Source: Metopolophium dirhodum (lineage: Eukaryota > Arthropoda > Insecta > Hemiptera > Aphididae). Taken from it: a stretch of DNA of 64,000 nucleotides. The stretch is from the NCBI RefSeq assembly GCF_019925205.1, contig NC_083561.1:20459217-20523216 (forward strand), written 5' to 3'. The translations under genes and the position numbers were made by a program. This document shows positions 47,158-56,981 of the stretch, one piece after another. The notes beneath the pieces are model-generated. The model did not search any database. It saw nothing but the letters and a program-made list of their open reading frames with translations, and was not told where the DNA came from. Position 1 is the stretch's first letter. Each line of letters starts with the position of its first letter.

Positions 47158-50085
47158 ATGTCTCCCTACAAAAAAGCTCGAACTGTTAAAAAAAAAAACA
47201 AACAGCATAAATCGGAAATGAAGGCCCGATTAAGCATGGCTAGAAAAAATCGGCATGTTACGTAAGTATTTATTTACTAATTAGTTGTCTATCTTCTATT
47301 CATAATATGCAAACTTGGATACCAATGAATAATTTGTGTATAATTATAAAAAGAAATACCGCAAAATTTGAATCCAGAAAATCTCGAAATTGATAATGTC
47401 GGGTAAGTTGAATAATACCTACCATTTTTTTTACACGTACGTTGCGCCAGCACCGCTCGAATACGAAATCAATCAAATTTCTACAGTTTGATTACGCCAC
47501 CATTCAGAATTTCAGCACGTAATTAGCATGAATTTGCACGACTAACTTCGAAATTCGCACGATTGTCGTTTCGATTGATGTTTCGCTTATTTGAGTCATT
47601 TTTGAACACTTATTAAAATGTTTTTATCTTAAACCATGGATGTACATTGTACACATTAAATAAATAAAGAGTTAGTATTTAATGTCAAATGCATTTTTCT
47701 CGTTGAACAAGTTGCGTACAAATTCCGAAAATGGTCGTACAAATTCATACTAATTACGTTCAATAGTTTGTTATTTTTGTCATGATAAAAAATCAATGAT
47801 TTGTAAATTTTTTTTTACTTATTAAATAAAATCTCAAAATCAAGCTTGGATCAGAAAAACACTAACTATAAATATATTTACTAGCTTGGAACCCACCACG
47901 AGTGTGCAAAATCAAGTAACTTCTTCGGAAGAATTTATAGAGATTAATGATTCGCACAATTTGAATACGACCGTGACGTAAGTATGCAAATTAAATAATA
48001 TTTTTATTTGGTTAATCTCGTTTGGCAATATATATTTTTAAATTTTCACACTCCAATTTAAACTACGTAGTTTCGATGGTACACCACCTAATATCGATTG
48101 TACATCGACTCCTAACCTTCATGATACTGATGTATATTTAAATAAAACGCAATACGAGGATGAAAGAAATGTAGCTGACTCTTTTGACAGTTTTACGCTA
48201 TTTAGTTCGAGGTACCAATAAATCTATATTAAAAACATTGTAACTATAATACTATAATTGATAAATGATAATATTGATCATACATTTTAATGTTTGTATA
48301 GTGATACTGTAACTGCAGAGAATATTGATGCTCATAATTTTAGCGTAATTTCCAACACTACATCTGACACAATTGTTTCCGAGTATGTATAACGTTATTT
48401 ATTTTTTGTCTTGCCCATCTAACTTACTTATAATGTATATTTATATTTAGGAATTTAGTAGGCAGACGAATAGTGGATATAGCTTATATTTTTGAACAAA
48501 TAAAAAAAAATCGTCATAGTGGTGGTACTGATTGTTCATTTTTAGATATGATATTTAAATCAGAAATTAGAAACGGGTATACTTCAAGTTTTAAATTTCA
48601 ATGTCAAATTTGTAGTATTGAAAGTATAATTCATTCAGAAAATCCAAAAGAATCATACATACCGATTAACAAATCTTTAGTTAATGGTAGTATCGCTGCA
48701 GGTATGTTAATGAATGGCTTATACATTATACTAATATAAACGATTCTGAACGGAGACGATTAATTGTCAGCCTAGGATATTTTATTTATTCATTTTATAT
48801 CTAAAACTGTTTGATAATAAATCGTTTTTTTACGCGTGAATTTATAATTTTTTTTAATTTAAACGCTCGTAATCATAGTGAATATTTGAATTTCAAACGC
48901 TTATAAAAAAAATTGAGCCTATATGTATTTTGATAATTTTTGAATCACTCATAGATTAATTTATGTGGACATTTTATTCAATGTCCCCAAGTATTTTGAC
49001 TCAGCCAAAAAATCTTTATGGACATTTATATAAAAAAAAAAAAATCGAATATTTAAAATGCCTATTTCAAACGCTCATAAAAATTGGTGGTTTTAGCCCG
49101 TTAGAGTTTTTTTTTTATTAGGTATTTGAAGAAAAATGTATGGAGAACCTATTGTAATTAAATTTCAAATTTTAGGTATAAATAATTAAAATTTTATGAA
49201 TTTTCAACTACAAAATAACTTCAAATTTTCGTAATTTTATCATATTTCGTAAAAATTTTAACTTTCTACGGTTATAAAAAAAATTGTGACTTACGATTTT
49301 TGATTTTTTTAATGGCTATAAGTTAAACTAAAAAAGAAAAATCCAAAATGTCAACTGTCCATAAATAGCTCAAAATACCTCAAAATCTTTCAAAAATTAT
49401 ACGATGTATAGGTGAACCAATATAAACATTTGGTGAAAATTTCAAGTTTATACAGTTTTTAGTTTTTGAGTGACAGCCAAATTAAAAATTCAATTTTATC
49501 AAAAACTGGTTTTGCGTAAAAATTTCCGTTTTTAAAAACGTTTTATAAAAAAAAAACACACATCATTGTATAATTAATACATTCATCACTCCATTCAGAA
49601 TCTAAAAAATATGGTATAAATAAATAGTAATTAATAAAATATTGAATATTACAACAAAAGGGATAGGATACGCACAGTTAACGGAGCTTTCTGCTTCAGT
49701 TGAACTACCTACTATGTGCAATACGACGTACATAAAAATGCAAAATTGTATTAATTTGGTTGTACAAAAAACTGCATGGAGTGAAATGCAAAAGGCTGGA
49801 GACGAAGAACGACAGATGGCATTAGAAAATGGTGAGGTTGACGTGGACGGTATACCTATGTGTACAGTTATCGCTGATGGCCAATGGTCGAAACGTAGCT
49901 ATAAGTCCAAGTACAATGCTTTATCAGGAACGGTATGAAAGTATAATTGTTTAAATTAAGTTGCAAATTATTATATAGTATTCAATTTTTAATTGTATTA
50001 AAACAATATTATATAGGCCACTATTATTGGGAAAAGAACCAGGAAAGTTTTATTTGTAGGAATAAGAAATAGTATAAGTATTTAG
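47158..50085 (+). pseudogene. Kolobok/Mutator-like transposase, about 8 exons, truncated
   Basis: Exons by GT-AG boundaries and reading phase: 47158-47261 (Lys-rich MSPYKKARTVKKKNK start), a weak exon near 47354-47402 that does not fit phase, 47885-47977, 48071-48211, 48302-48382, 48451-48701, about 49642-49932 and 50017-50085. The last three carry the domain: GRRIVDIAYIFEQI, SFLDMIFKSEIRNGYTSSFK with FQCQIC (Zn-binding-like Cys pair), INKSLVNGSIAAG, GIGYAQLTELSASVELP, then CTVIADGQWSKRSYKSKYNA and ATIIGKRTRKVLFVGIRN. The Asp of ADGxWSKRSY is conserved across the family and probably catalytic. The protein ends just after GIRN, where relatives continue with a Cys motif and further acidic residues, so the C-terminal half is gone. 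Confidence 0.8.
48733..49608 (-). repeat. GATTCTGAG-family repeat within Kolobok intron
   Basis: The copy starts near ACGATTCTGAACGGAGACGA and ends ACATTCATCACTCCATTCAGAATCT. It lies between the exon ending at 48701 and the next exon at about 49642. The interior has the family's CAAACGCTTATAAAAA and TTTGCGTAAAAATTTCCG modules. Confidence 0.78.
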
Positions 50086-50089
50086 AAAT

Positions 50090-50850
50090 ATTAATTTATT
50101 TGAGACTAGGGGTTAGGTATTTAGGTTATTTATTAGGTATTATTCATTATTATTTTTTACCTAATAGTAAATAATACTATATTAATATATTATATATCAT
50201 GAAGTAGGTATCTAATAAGTAATAACGAGATAAATACAATCGCGTAAGTATGGTTGTGAGCGAAAAGTTAGGAGTGATTGTATAATATGTATAATAAATA
50301 ATAATAATAATGAATATATTATAAATACTATTGCAGTTCTGGTCGTAGAATTATTGATGCATTTTATATTTTTCAACAATAAATATATTTTACTCTTTGT
50401 ATTATAATTGAATCAGTAATAATGCGATAACTAAAAGTCAATATATTATGTTGTATTACCGTTTTTACTATCTATAATATATTGCTACATATTATATTTA
50501 GGTAAGCAGTATAACTTTCAAAAATGTATAATATATTATATTAGGTTATCATATTATATTATATATTAATATATATATATATAATATATATTAGGTCTTA
50601 ATATAATTTTAATAAATTTTGCCTATATTTGATTTTTTATTTAAATAAAAAATTATAGGTATGTATATTGTATCTACTCCAAAAGAATTTACGTATGATT
50701 ACCAATAGGCAATAGGTAATATAGAAGTTTTCTATTTAATTATATTCGAAAAGTAGTTATTCAATAAATACAAATCAAGCTATGTTATACAGTTTATACG
50801 ATCTATACAATGCTACATAATATATTAAGGTAAGCAGTGACTTAAATTAT
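50090..50850. other. Non-coding AT-rich interior of Kolobok-like element
   Basis: Dominated by ATATTATA-type low-complexity sequence, including (AT)n near 50566-50590. The C-terminal transposase exons expected here are absent. Confidence 0.5.
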
Positions 50851-51436
50851 AATCAATAGATCATGGGTACGCGCGGACATTTAAAATAATACGGCGGCAT
50901 TTACGTATACATATTTTATAATGATGAGAGACGTCCTAGACGAACGTTCATAGAATAATGAAAGTCGCTCCCGAAGTCCCGACTGAGCACAATCGACGGC
51001 CGGCCGCCGACTGCGGGTAGTGGGCGTGACTTAAACGTCGCGTGCATGCGGATCGCGAAAACACTTAACAGCGCGTTCTCTCGGCCGTTACACGCGTATA
51101 CGTTTTGGTGTAGCGTCCTCTTAAAACGTTTATTAGTTTATTACTAAGAACATTTAAAATATGAACTTGATATATCTAATAATTTAAGAATGAAATATAT
51201 ATATAGGTATATTTATAAATTATAAATTATAATACCAATACATTTTATAAGTAATAGTTAAAATAATAATTTAAAATTTTTACCTACTATGTTTAAATAT
51301 AAATTTACTATTTTGTAATCAGAAAATATAAATTACCTAATTAACATTAATTATAATTTTTACCTCCCGAACGCACCAACTAGATTCACCTTAAATGTAA
51401 TTGGAATATATTCCATAATAAACAATATTATTATTA

Positions 51437-51575
51437 TTATAAAAAATCCACACTGGCAAACCGTCTCTGCTCAGAATTGTTTTTCGTATACTATGATATT
51501 ACATTATTGAATTCAAATTTAATACCATCCATTATACAGTGACCTTGTAACCTACTGTACAGCGTATAATATATT
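51437..51575 (+). repeat. GATTCTGAG-family end fragment
   Basis: GTCTCTGCTCAGAATTG, then ACTATGATATTACATTATTG, ACCATCCATTATACAGTGACC and TGTAACCTACTGTACAGC. This is the outer end of the family in plus orientation, truncated on its inner side. Confidence 0.75.
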
Positions 51576-51656
51576 TAAATTGATTAATGTTAATTAGTTA
51601 TTATTTAATCACCTCGGCCGATATGTTATTCTTATTATTATATAAAAAGTCAGCTC

Positions 51657-51692
51657 TATAAAATATTTAAAAACGAAAATATTCACTTCAGT
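51657..51692 (+). promoter_or_regulatory. Core promoter: TATA box and TCAGT initiator
   Basis: TATAAAA begins at 51657 and an arthropod-type initiator TCAGT lies at 51688-51692. The A at 51690 is 33 bases from the first T of TATA, the normal spacing. It sits 93 bp upstream of the ATG of the cysteine-rich peptide gene. Confidence 0.6.
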
Positions 51693-51782
51693 TGTTTCAA
51701 AACCTCGGTGTATTTTATATTTTAATGATTTTTGTAGTACTTAATTTAAATTTTATTAATCATTACCTTTATACGACTAGTT

Positions 51783-52027
51783 ATGAAAATCGTTTCTTTA
51801 AATCAACACATTTTTATCGTGTTTTTAATGGTTACAGTTGTTGTTAGTGCTTCATGGCATTTCACTGTCGAGAAAAATGAAGACTTATCAAAATGCCCCA
51901 ATACGGTCAATGTTATAACGATTGTCTTAATGGTTGTCCATCTAGTATGACCCGTAGTGGATGTAAAGAACAATGCAAATCCGAATGCCTTCCAAAGTGC
52001 TCCGGCACAATCAAACGTGACATTTAA
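51783..52027 (+). pseudogene. Small secreted cysteine-rich peptide gene, one frame break
   Basis: From the ATG at 51783 the frame encodes a clear signal peptide: Lys2, a hydrophobic core at about residues 10-21, and a likely cleavage after Val-Ser-Ala at residue 23. A short acidic segment and one Cys follow. At the CCCC run (51896-51899) the open frame shifts. The other frame then runs to TAA at 52027 with seven more Cys spaced CX3CX3C-X8-CX3CX3CX3C. TATA, initiator and a poly(A) signal (52049) bracket it, so this looks like a complete one-exon host gene. CX3C pairs recall helical-hairpin disulfide peptides; secreted Cys-rich peptides occur in aphid bacteriocytes and saliva (family knowledge, not identification). 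It may be a recent pseudogene or an assembly error. An alternative 44-codon frame could start at 51893 without a signal. Confidence 0.65.
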
Positions 52028-52048
52028 GATTCATTAGAACAATTACCA

Positions 52049-52054
52049 ATAAAT
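52049..52054 (+). terminator. Poly(A) signal AATAAA of the peptide gene
   Basis: Canonical AATAAA, 22 bases after the stop codon. The left end of the next TIR element begins ten bases further on, so cleavage would fall at or in that element. Confidence 0.6.
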
Positions 52055-52439
52055 CGTGAAACGCACTGAAAAAAAAACCATTGATAATATTAAGAAGATT
52101 GTCTTGTTAGCTGTTAACAAAAAGAACAATGATATTAATTTGATTAATAGTAGCATTATTTATAATGATAACAGTCAAATAAAACTGATCAATGTACTAT
52201 TTGTTAAATTAACAATCAATTGTTGAAACGATTATACTGATCTTGTTATTGTAAGTAACGTGTATGCCAGCAGCTTTGATTCAGTACGAAGTCTATTTGT
52301 ATCTTGGTTTTGCCAAAAAACAACAAATGTCTTGTTATTATGATAATTGATTGTTAAAACATGCTGTTACTATTGTTAAATTCATTTTTTTCCACTGCAC
52401 TCCAGCATACGCGGTCTGTCGTTTATAATCATTTACCAT

Positions 52440-53460
52440 TTGTGCGTTTTAATTATTTTGTCATTTAGTGCCTACCTATTTACTATTTCGTCGTGTCCCC
52501 TGTGTTACCCTAAAACAAAATTTTGATGAAGACTGTGCTTTGTGTTAATTAAGTTAACTATACATAATATCTTTTAAATGGTAAGTCAAAATATGATTTT
52601 ATTATACCAACAGACCTAAATTAATAAAATGCATTTCTTAGGATAAGAATTTCTTATAATATTAGGTATCCCAACTCATGAAAACGTTAACTTAAATACT
52701 ATTTCAATATTATAATTTATATTTATTTTATTTACCTAACCTCCCTTACCTATAAAAAACTATTAAATAGGTGCTTTCATTTTTTTATTTATGCAAACAC
52801 CTAAATATTTTCAGTGATTTTAATTTTATTTAACCTACCTATTATATTAATATTTTTTTTAAATATACACTGAATTATTATTCTTATGTAATATTTGAAT
52901 TGATTAAATGAAATAAAAAAAATTAAGTATACCTAATAAATTAAAATCATAAAAATACCTAAGATACCTACCTACAAAAAACAAAAACTTTTTTTAATTT
53001 GATATTCACACATACATTATTAACTTTACATCTATAATAATATGTACTTACCTGATAATATATTTAGTGTTTATTATAATAATTCTTTATATTAAAATTT
53101 GTAATTTTCTTATAGATACAAAAAATGCGGCAATCATGTATCATGCCATGTTTGCACCTACATCAACTAAAGTCTCAATGGATGAAAATGGCAAAAAAAA
53201 CCATAGAAAGTATTTGATCAAAGATTCACAGGATCATTTCATGGTTGTTGGTGAATCAGTGGAAGTGTTTATGGATCAATTAAAAAACCAAGGTCGTCCT
53301 ATTCAACCTTTTATTTTTATTGTTGGTAATATTTTTCGTTAAAAAGAAATATTAGTATATTTTGATTCAATTTTATATAAGGTACATTCTATTCTAAGAG
53401 CCGTAGAGGTATGTTATAAAATCTTTCATCTATTTCAGTTAGAATATCCATTTCAATCAC
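52440..53460 (+). pseudogene. Decayed gene of the CACTG element, function unknown
   Basis: An ATG at 52577 is followed at once by donor GTAAGT. After an intron ending TTATAG near 53115 the frame reads NAAIMYHAMFAPTSTKVSMD..IKDSQDHFMVVGESVEVFMD and IQPFIFIVG, interrupted at 53340. A second piece at about 53382-53459 reads AVEVCYKIFHLFQLEYPF. The pairing of QPFI-x-VVG with a VCxKIFHxxxLEYP segment recalls, from memory, uncharacterised proteins repeated in aphid genomes, but I cannot name the domain. Downstream exons are not found before the right terminal repeat, so the gene is truncated. No catalytic motif is visible. Confidence 0.4.
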
Positions 53461-54007
53461 AGATTGTAAGGTTGTTCATACAATAGTTTTTTTTTTTATT
53501 TTTCGTCTAAGCACAACAAGCCGTATCACAAACTGTCTCAAATATTGTCAGAGTTAAGCAATTAATATTATTCAGTAATATAATATAATTAAAAAACTTG
53601 CTTAATATATCTATAAATTATTTAATTATTATAATTTATAAATATATAAATAAGTGCCTGATTATGAATACATTCCATTTAAATTTATATTTACTTTTTC
53701 ATATTATATGTCTATGGAATATTTATTTCAATGATAACCTTATTTAAAATAAGTAACTTGAATTTATATTACTCCATTTTAATTATAATGAATTAATTTA
53801 CCTTTATACCTGTATTATTTTATTATTTTATAGTATATTGTTTTTATATAAATAAAAGGTACCTAATTATGTATATGTTATTTGTCTATATAATTAACAA
53901 TTATATTATACCTGTATTATTTTATACTAAATTGTTCTACTATAAATAAAAAAAAAATTTCAATTTAAGACATTATTTTTGCTGAGTCAATAATACAATA
54001 ATACAAT

Positions 54008-54238
54008 CATGGTTTTATTTATCACAATGACAATTTAAAGTATGTTGGTTTCAAAAGTATCTTGTTAGATAAATTGTAACAAGGTTTTTGTAAAATCAAC
54101 AATTTTTCATATTAATATGATCATGGTTTTTATTTATCACAATGACAATTTAAAGTATGTTGGTTTAACAAGTATCTTGTTGGATAAATAGCAACAATAT
54201 AATTGTCAAATTAACATAGTTTTTTTTCAATATGATCA
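54008..54238 (+). repeat. Two tandem copies of a 113-bp unit
   Basis: The unit ATCATGGTTTTTATTTATCA / CAATGACAATTTAAAGTATG / AGTATCTTGTT occurs at 54008-54120 and 54121-54238, and a third start is fused to the terminal repeat. Likely subterminal binding-site array of the CACTG element. Confidence 0.75.
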
Positions 54239-54264
54239 GGATTTTTTTTTTCAGTGCGGTTGGA

Positions 54265-55090
54265 GAGAAACTGCAGAATGGACGAAGGTATATAACTACT
54301 TGATATAACTACGGCTATAGAATGTTGGCAATGCAGGTGCATTCATTAAATGGTTTTTATCTGTCATAGTTTTGTTTGATTGTTTTTGTTAGTATTTCAT
54401 TATTTCTAATAGCATATTTATTAGAATATTTATTAGAGTAATTGTAGTTTTTCAATAATAAATTTTACTTCTAAATCAAGTAACGGTTATTTTTTGATAA
54501 TCAGGATTACACGGTATACATACGGAAGAAAGACCAGCCTATCTCGGTCCTTAATCTCTCGATTACTCAATATAAAAGCATAAAATACTTTCATACATAA
54601 AATACATACATTTTAATCAGTTAATATTTATATTGCTTAAAAAAATAATTAATAATACTTGGAAATTAAAAATAAAACATGTATTTATACTGTACATAAT
54701 TTTATTATTGTATAATAGTATAATACCTTAACATCACTTTTTTGTTTAGGTAGTTTTAATAATATGAGTAATAGGCCAAAAACCACATGTCACAAAGACC
54801 AAGTTTTACAAAAGGGTATAGTTTTAAGATTTTAAATTATTTTAAATCTAATAATTATTGTGTTGAATGTTTTTATTTTTTGGTATTATATCCGATTTAT
54901 TTTGGTGGAAATTATTTTAAAATGTGCAAAATGCCAAAATTCATTATAGGTACATCCCGTGAACAACTACAATTGACATTGACCACAAAAAATTAATAGT
55001 GCGCAACAAGTACAATAAACAAGCGACTCACAATAAAAGCAAATGGGCATTTAAAGTCATAGGTGATTGTACAGTGCAATAAATAGTGGC
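54265..55090. other. Intergenic DNA, no gene seen
   Basis: AT-rich. A 69-codon frame at 54787-54996 has no recognised motif. Confidence 0.35.
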
Positions 55091-55094
55091 TACT

Positions 55095-55420
55095 AATATT
55101 GAATAAGTGTACGCCCTCCCCTCGTGTGACACATGTAAAACTCCCCCTACAATGGCACACATCATTATAGACTGCCCCAAATACTCAACCACACGTTTTC
55201 TGCTCAACAATCCAAGGTCACTAGAAGAAGCCCTCAGTCCACATAACTCCGGCAACATTTTTAAATTTTTCAAAAAAATAGAATTAGATAAAAAAAATGT
55301 AAATATTATAATGTACTACCAATAAAAGATTATGTATAATTTTATATTGTAAAAACTCAATTTTTTAATTTCAGGCTAATAATCTTTGTAATTGAAGCCT
55401 TTAATAAAAAAAAAATAAAA
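55095..55420 (+). pseudogene. LINE ORF2 C-terminus and 3' tail
   Basis: The plus frame 55107-55325 reads LPSCDTCKTPPTMAHIIIDC PKYSTTR: the C-x2-C-x8-H-x4-C element found at the end of Jockey/R1/I-group ORF2 proteins. A 3' untranslated part follows, with GCTAATAATCTTTGTAATTG and AAGCCTTTAATAAAAAAAAA. It is a severely 5'-truncated non-LTR insertion. The tail resembles those of both SINEs in this window. Confidence 0.75.
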
Positions 55421-55478
55421 AATAAGTTTACGCGATTGTACAACAGCTGAACAGTTCGTTTGTATAGTCTGTAACCCT

Positions 55479-55745
55479 TATAAGAGGACATTATTCCCGC
55501 ATGTGTTGTCTCCGTCTTACAAGTGCGTAACATAGCAAATTTTACGCTCAGCAAAACACGTGTAGCTCCGTTAATTTAACAATTAGAGTGAATTGACCTC
55601 TTATAAAATCCAAAGGTAAGATTATTATCTAGGCAACCTCGTGGGCTTTTTAATATATTTTAATTTTAAAGTGAGTTATGAGTATTTTAAGATGTTACAC
55701 ACTTATAAGACGGAGACAGCACATGCGGGTATAACGTCCTTTTAA
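55479..55745. mobile_element. MITE with about 50-bp terminal inverted repeats
   Basis: Left AGAGGACATTATTCCCGCAT, GTGTTGTCTCCGTCTTACAA and right (complemented) AAAGGACGTTATACCCGCAT, GTGCTGTCTCCGTCTTATAA remain similar over about 50 bp. Terminal (A/G)GGAC-type ends and the interior (GCTCAGCAAA, TGTAGCTCCGTTA, AAGTGAGTTATGAGTATTTT) match the fragment at 61039-61560. The GAGGAC start also resembles the Kolobok-like element, so it may be a Kolobok-group MITE. Confidence 0.75.
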
Positions 55746-55754
55746 ACTACAAGT

Positions 55755-56069
55755 ACAGTATAATATTTTTTTAACACCGATTTTAAAAATGTTATTTAAT
55801 TTTTTGTGGAAAAATTCAAAATAGCCAATTTGTAAATTTAATTTGTAGACACATTTTGATGGTACAAGACGTTTATATAAATCAAGTAGGTAGTTTATAC
55901 AAAATTTTTTTTTAAATATCAATATTTATTAAAGTATAAATTAATTTTGAAACATAAAAACATATTTTTCAAAATATTCTTTTTGGGAATTTTCGGACAT
56001 GAGTGTATTTCTTAAATTAATTTTCATACTATAGTTTCAATTTTTTTCTGGTGTTTCTGTTACACCCTG
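55755..56069. repeat. Partial mariner-type repeat related to 6192-6644
   Basis: Shares TTCTTTTTGGGAATTTTC, GGACAT and the terminal TTTCTGTTACACCCTGTA with the 6.2-kb element. The left end is missing, cut off near the MITE at 55745. Confidence 0.6.
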
Positions 56070-56258
56070 TAGCCTGTGGGTATATTATATTCTGTTATAA
56101 ACGTTATGTGCCCAAAATGTTCTTTTAAATTTAAATTATTGAAATATAAAATAATACCTACTAAAATTAGAAACTACCACTTTGGCTAACGAACAGTACT
56201 CATAATGTATAATTTTGTATTGTTTAATCATAATGTATTATATCGTTATTGTCCAGCA

Positions 56259-56817
56259 GTAGTCCAGTGCAATTAGGTTTTCAGCTCGGAAAAATTCCCA
56301 CCTAGCTGAATTTTGGTACACATCTTTATTACATCGTTGTAAACAATGTCTAAAAAGTCGACCTCGATATCATGTACGCGTTAAAGGTTATTCGAGGTCA
56401 AAGGTCACGAAATTGGCCTTTTTTTAATATCTCGTTTTTTATTGGTCGTACAAAAAAAAGTTTTAGATACAAATTGTAGGGGAGGTAATTATCTACAAAA
56501 ATAGTCTCTTGACATTTTCACGTCAAGTTAATAGTTTTTCCGTTATAAGGCCAACAATGTGTACACTTTTAATGAAATATGATTTTTTCGCTAAAAACAA
56601 GTAGCCTTTGCGTTAATATCTCGCTTTATACTGTTTGTACGATAAAAAGTCTCGAACAAAAATTGTAGAGGACACAATTCTCTACAAAATGGTTGTATAT
56701 ATATATATATATCCAATCGCACTTGCGGTATACAAATTTTAATGTTTACCATACAAAATTACAATAATATAATATAATATTATATCATATTATAATAACG
56801 ATAATAAGAATGCATTC
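56259..56817. repeat. Left long terminal inverted repeat
   Basis: Built of at least two diverged units, each with a (C)TCTACAA..TTTTT..CGTACAA..CGAGATATTA pattern. The inner end is an (AT)n run and GAATGCATTC. Confidence 0.85.
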
Positions 56818-56981
56818 GTTTCCACACCTCCATTGAGGTAGAAGCATGGTGCGTTTTTTTTTCATGGTTTCCCCGGTAGGCCTAGTCCATGTACTCAACA
56901 ATAATTGTTAAATAATTATTGTAGGTATCATAGTTATGTAATCGTCAAAACAAAGTAATAAATATTATATTTAAATTAATA

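Larger units (their letters stand above)
46414..51120 (+). mobile_element. TTAA-flanked Kolobok-like DNA transposon
   Basis: Inverted termini GAGGACGCTACAC start at 46414 and end at 51120. Each is bordered by TTAA (46410-46413 and 51121-51124), the target duplication used by Kolobok and piggyBac elements. A multi-exon plus-strand gene inside encodes a transposase of the Mutator-like/Kolobok type, which favours Kolobok. A subterminal inverted repeat occupies 46441-46769. The right 250 bp are GC-rich with many CG dinucleotides. The coding region is truncated and hosts a nested repeat in an intron. Confidence 0.82.
52064..54256 (+). mobile_element. TIR element with CACTGAAAAAAAAA termini
   Basis: CACTGAAAAAAAAACC on the left and CACTGAAAAAAAAAATCC (complemented) on the right are inverted, with CG immediately outside on both sides. 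Inside are a transcript-like 5' region, an intron and a decayed gene (53115-53460), then a tandem repeat of about 113 bp near the right end. The superfamily is not clear to me. Confidence 0.65.
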
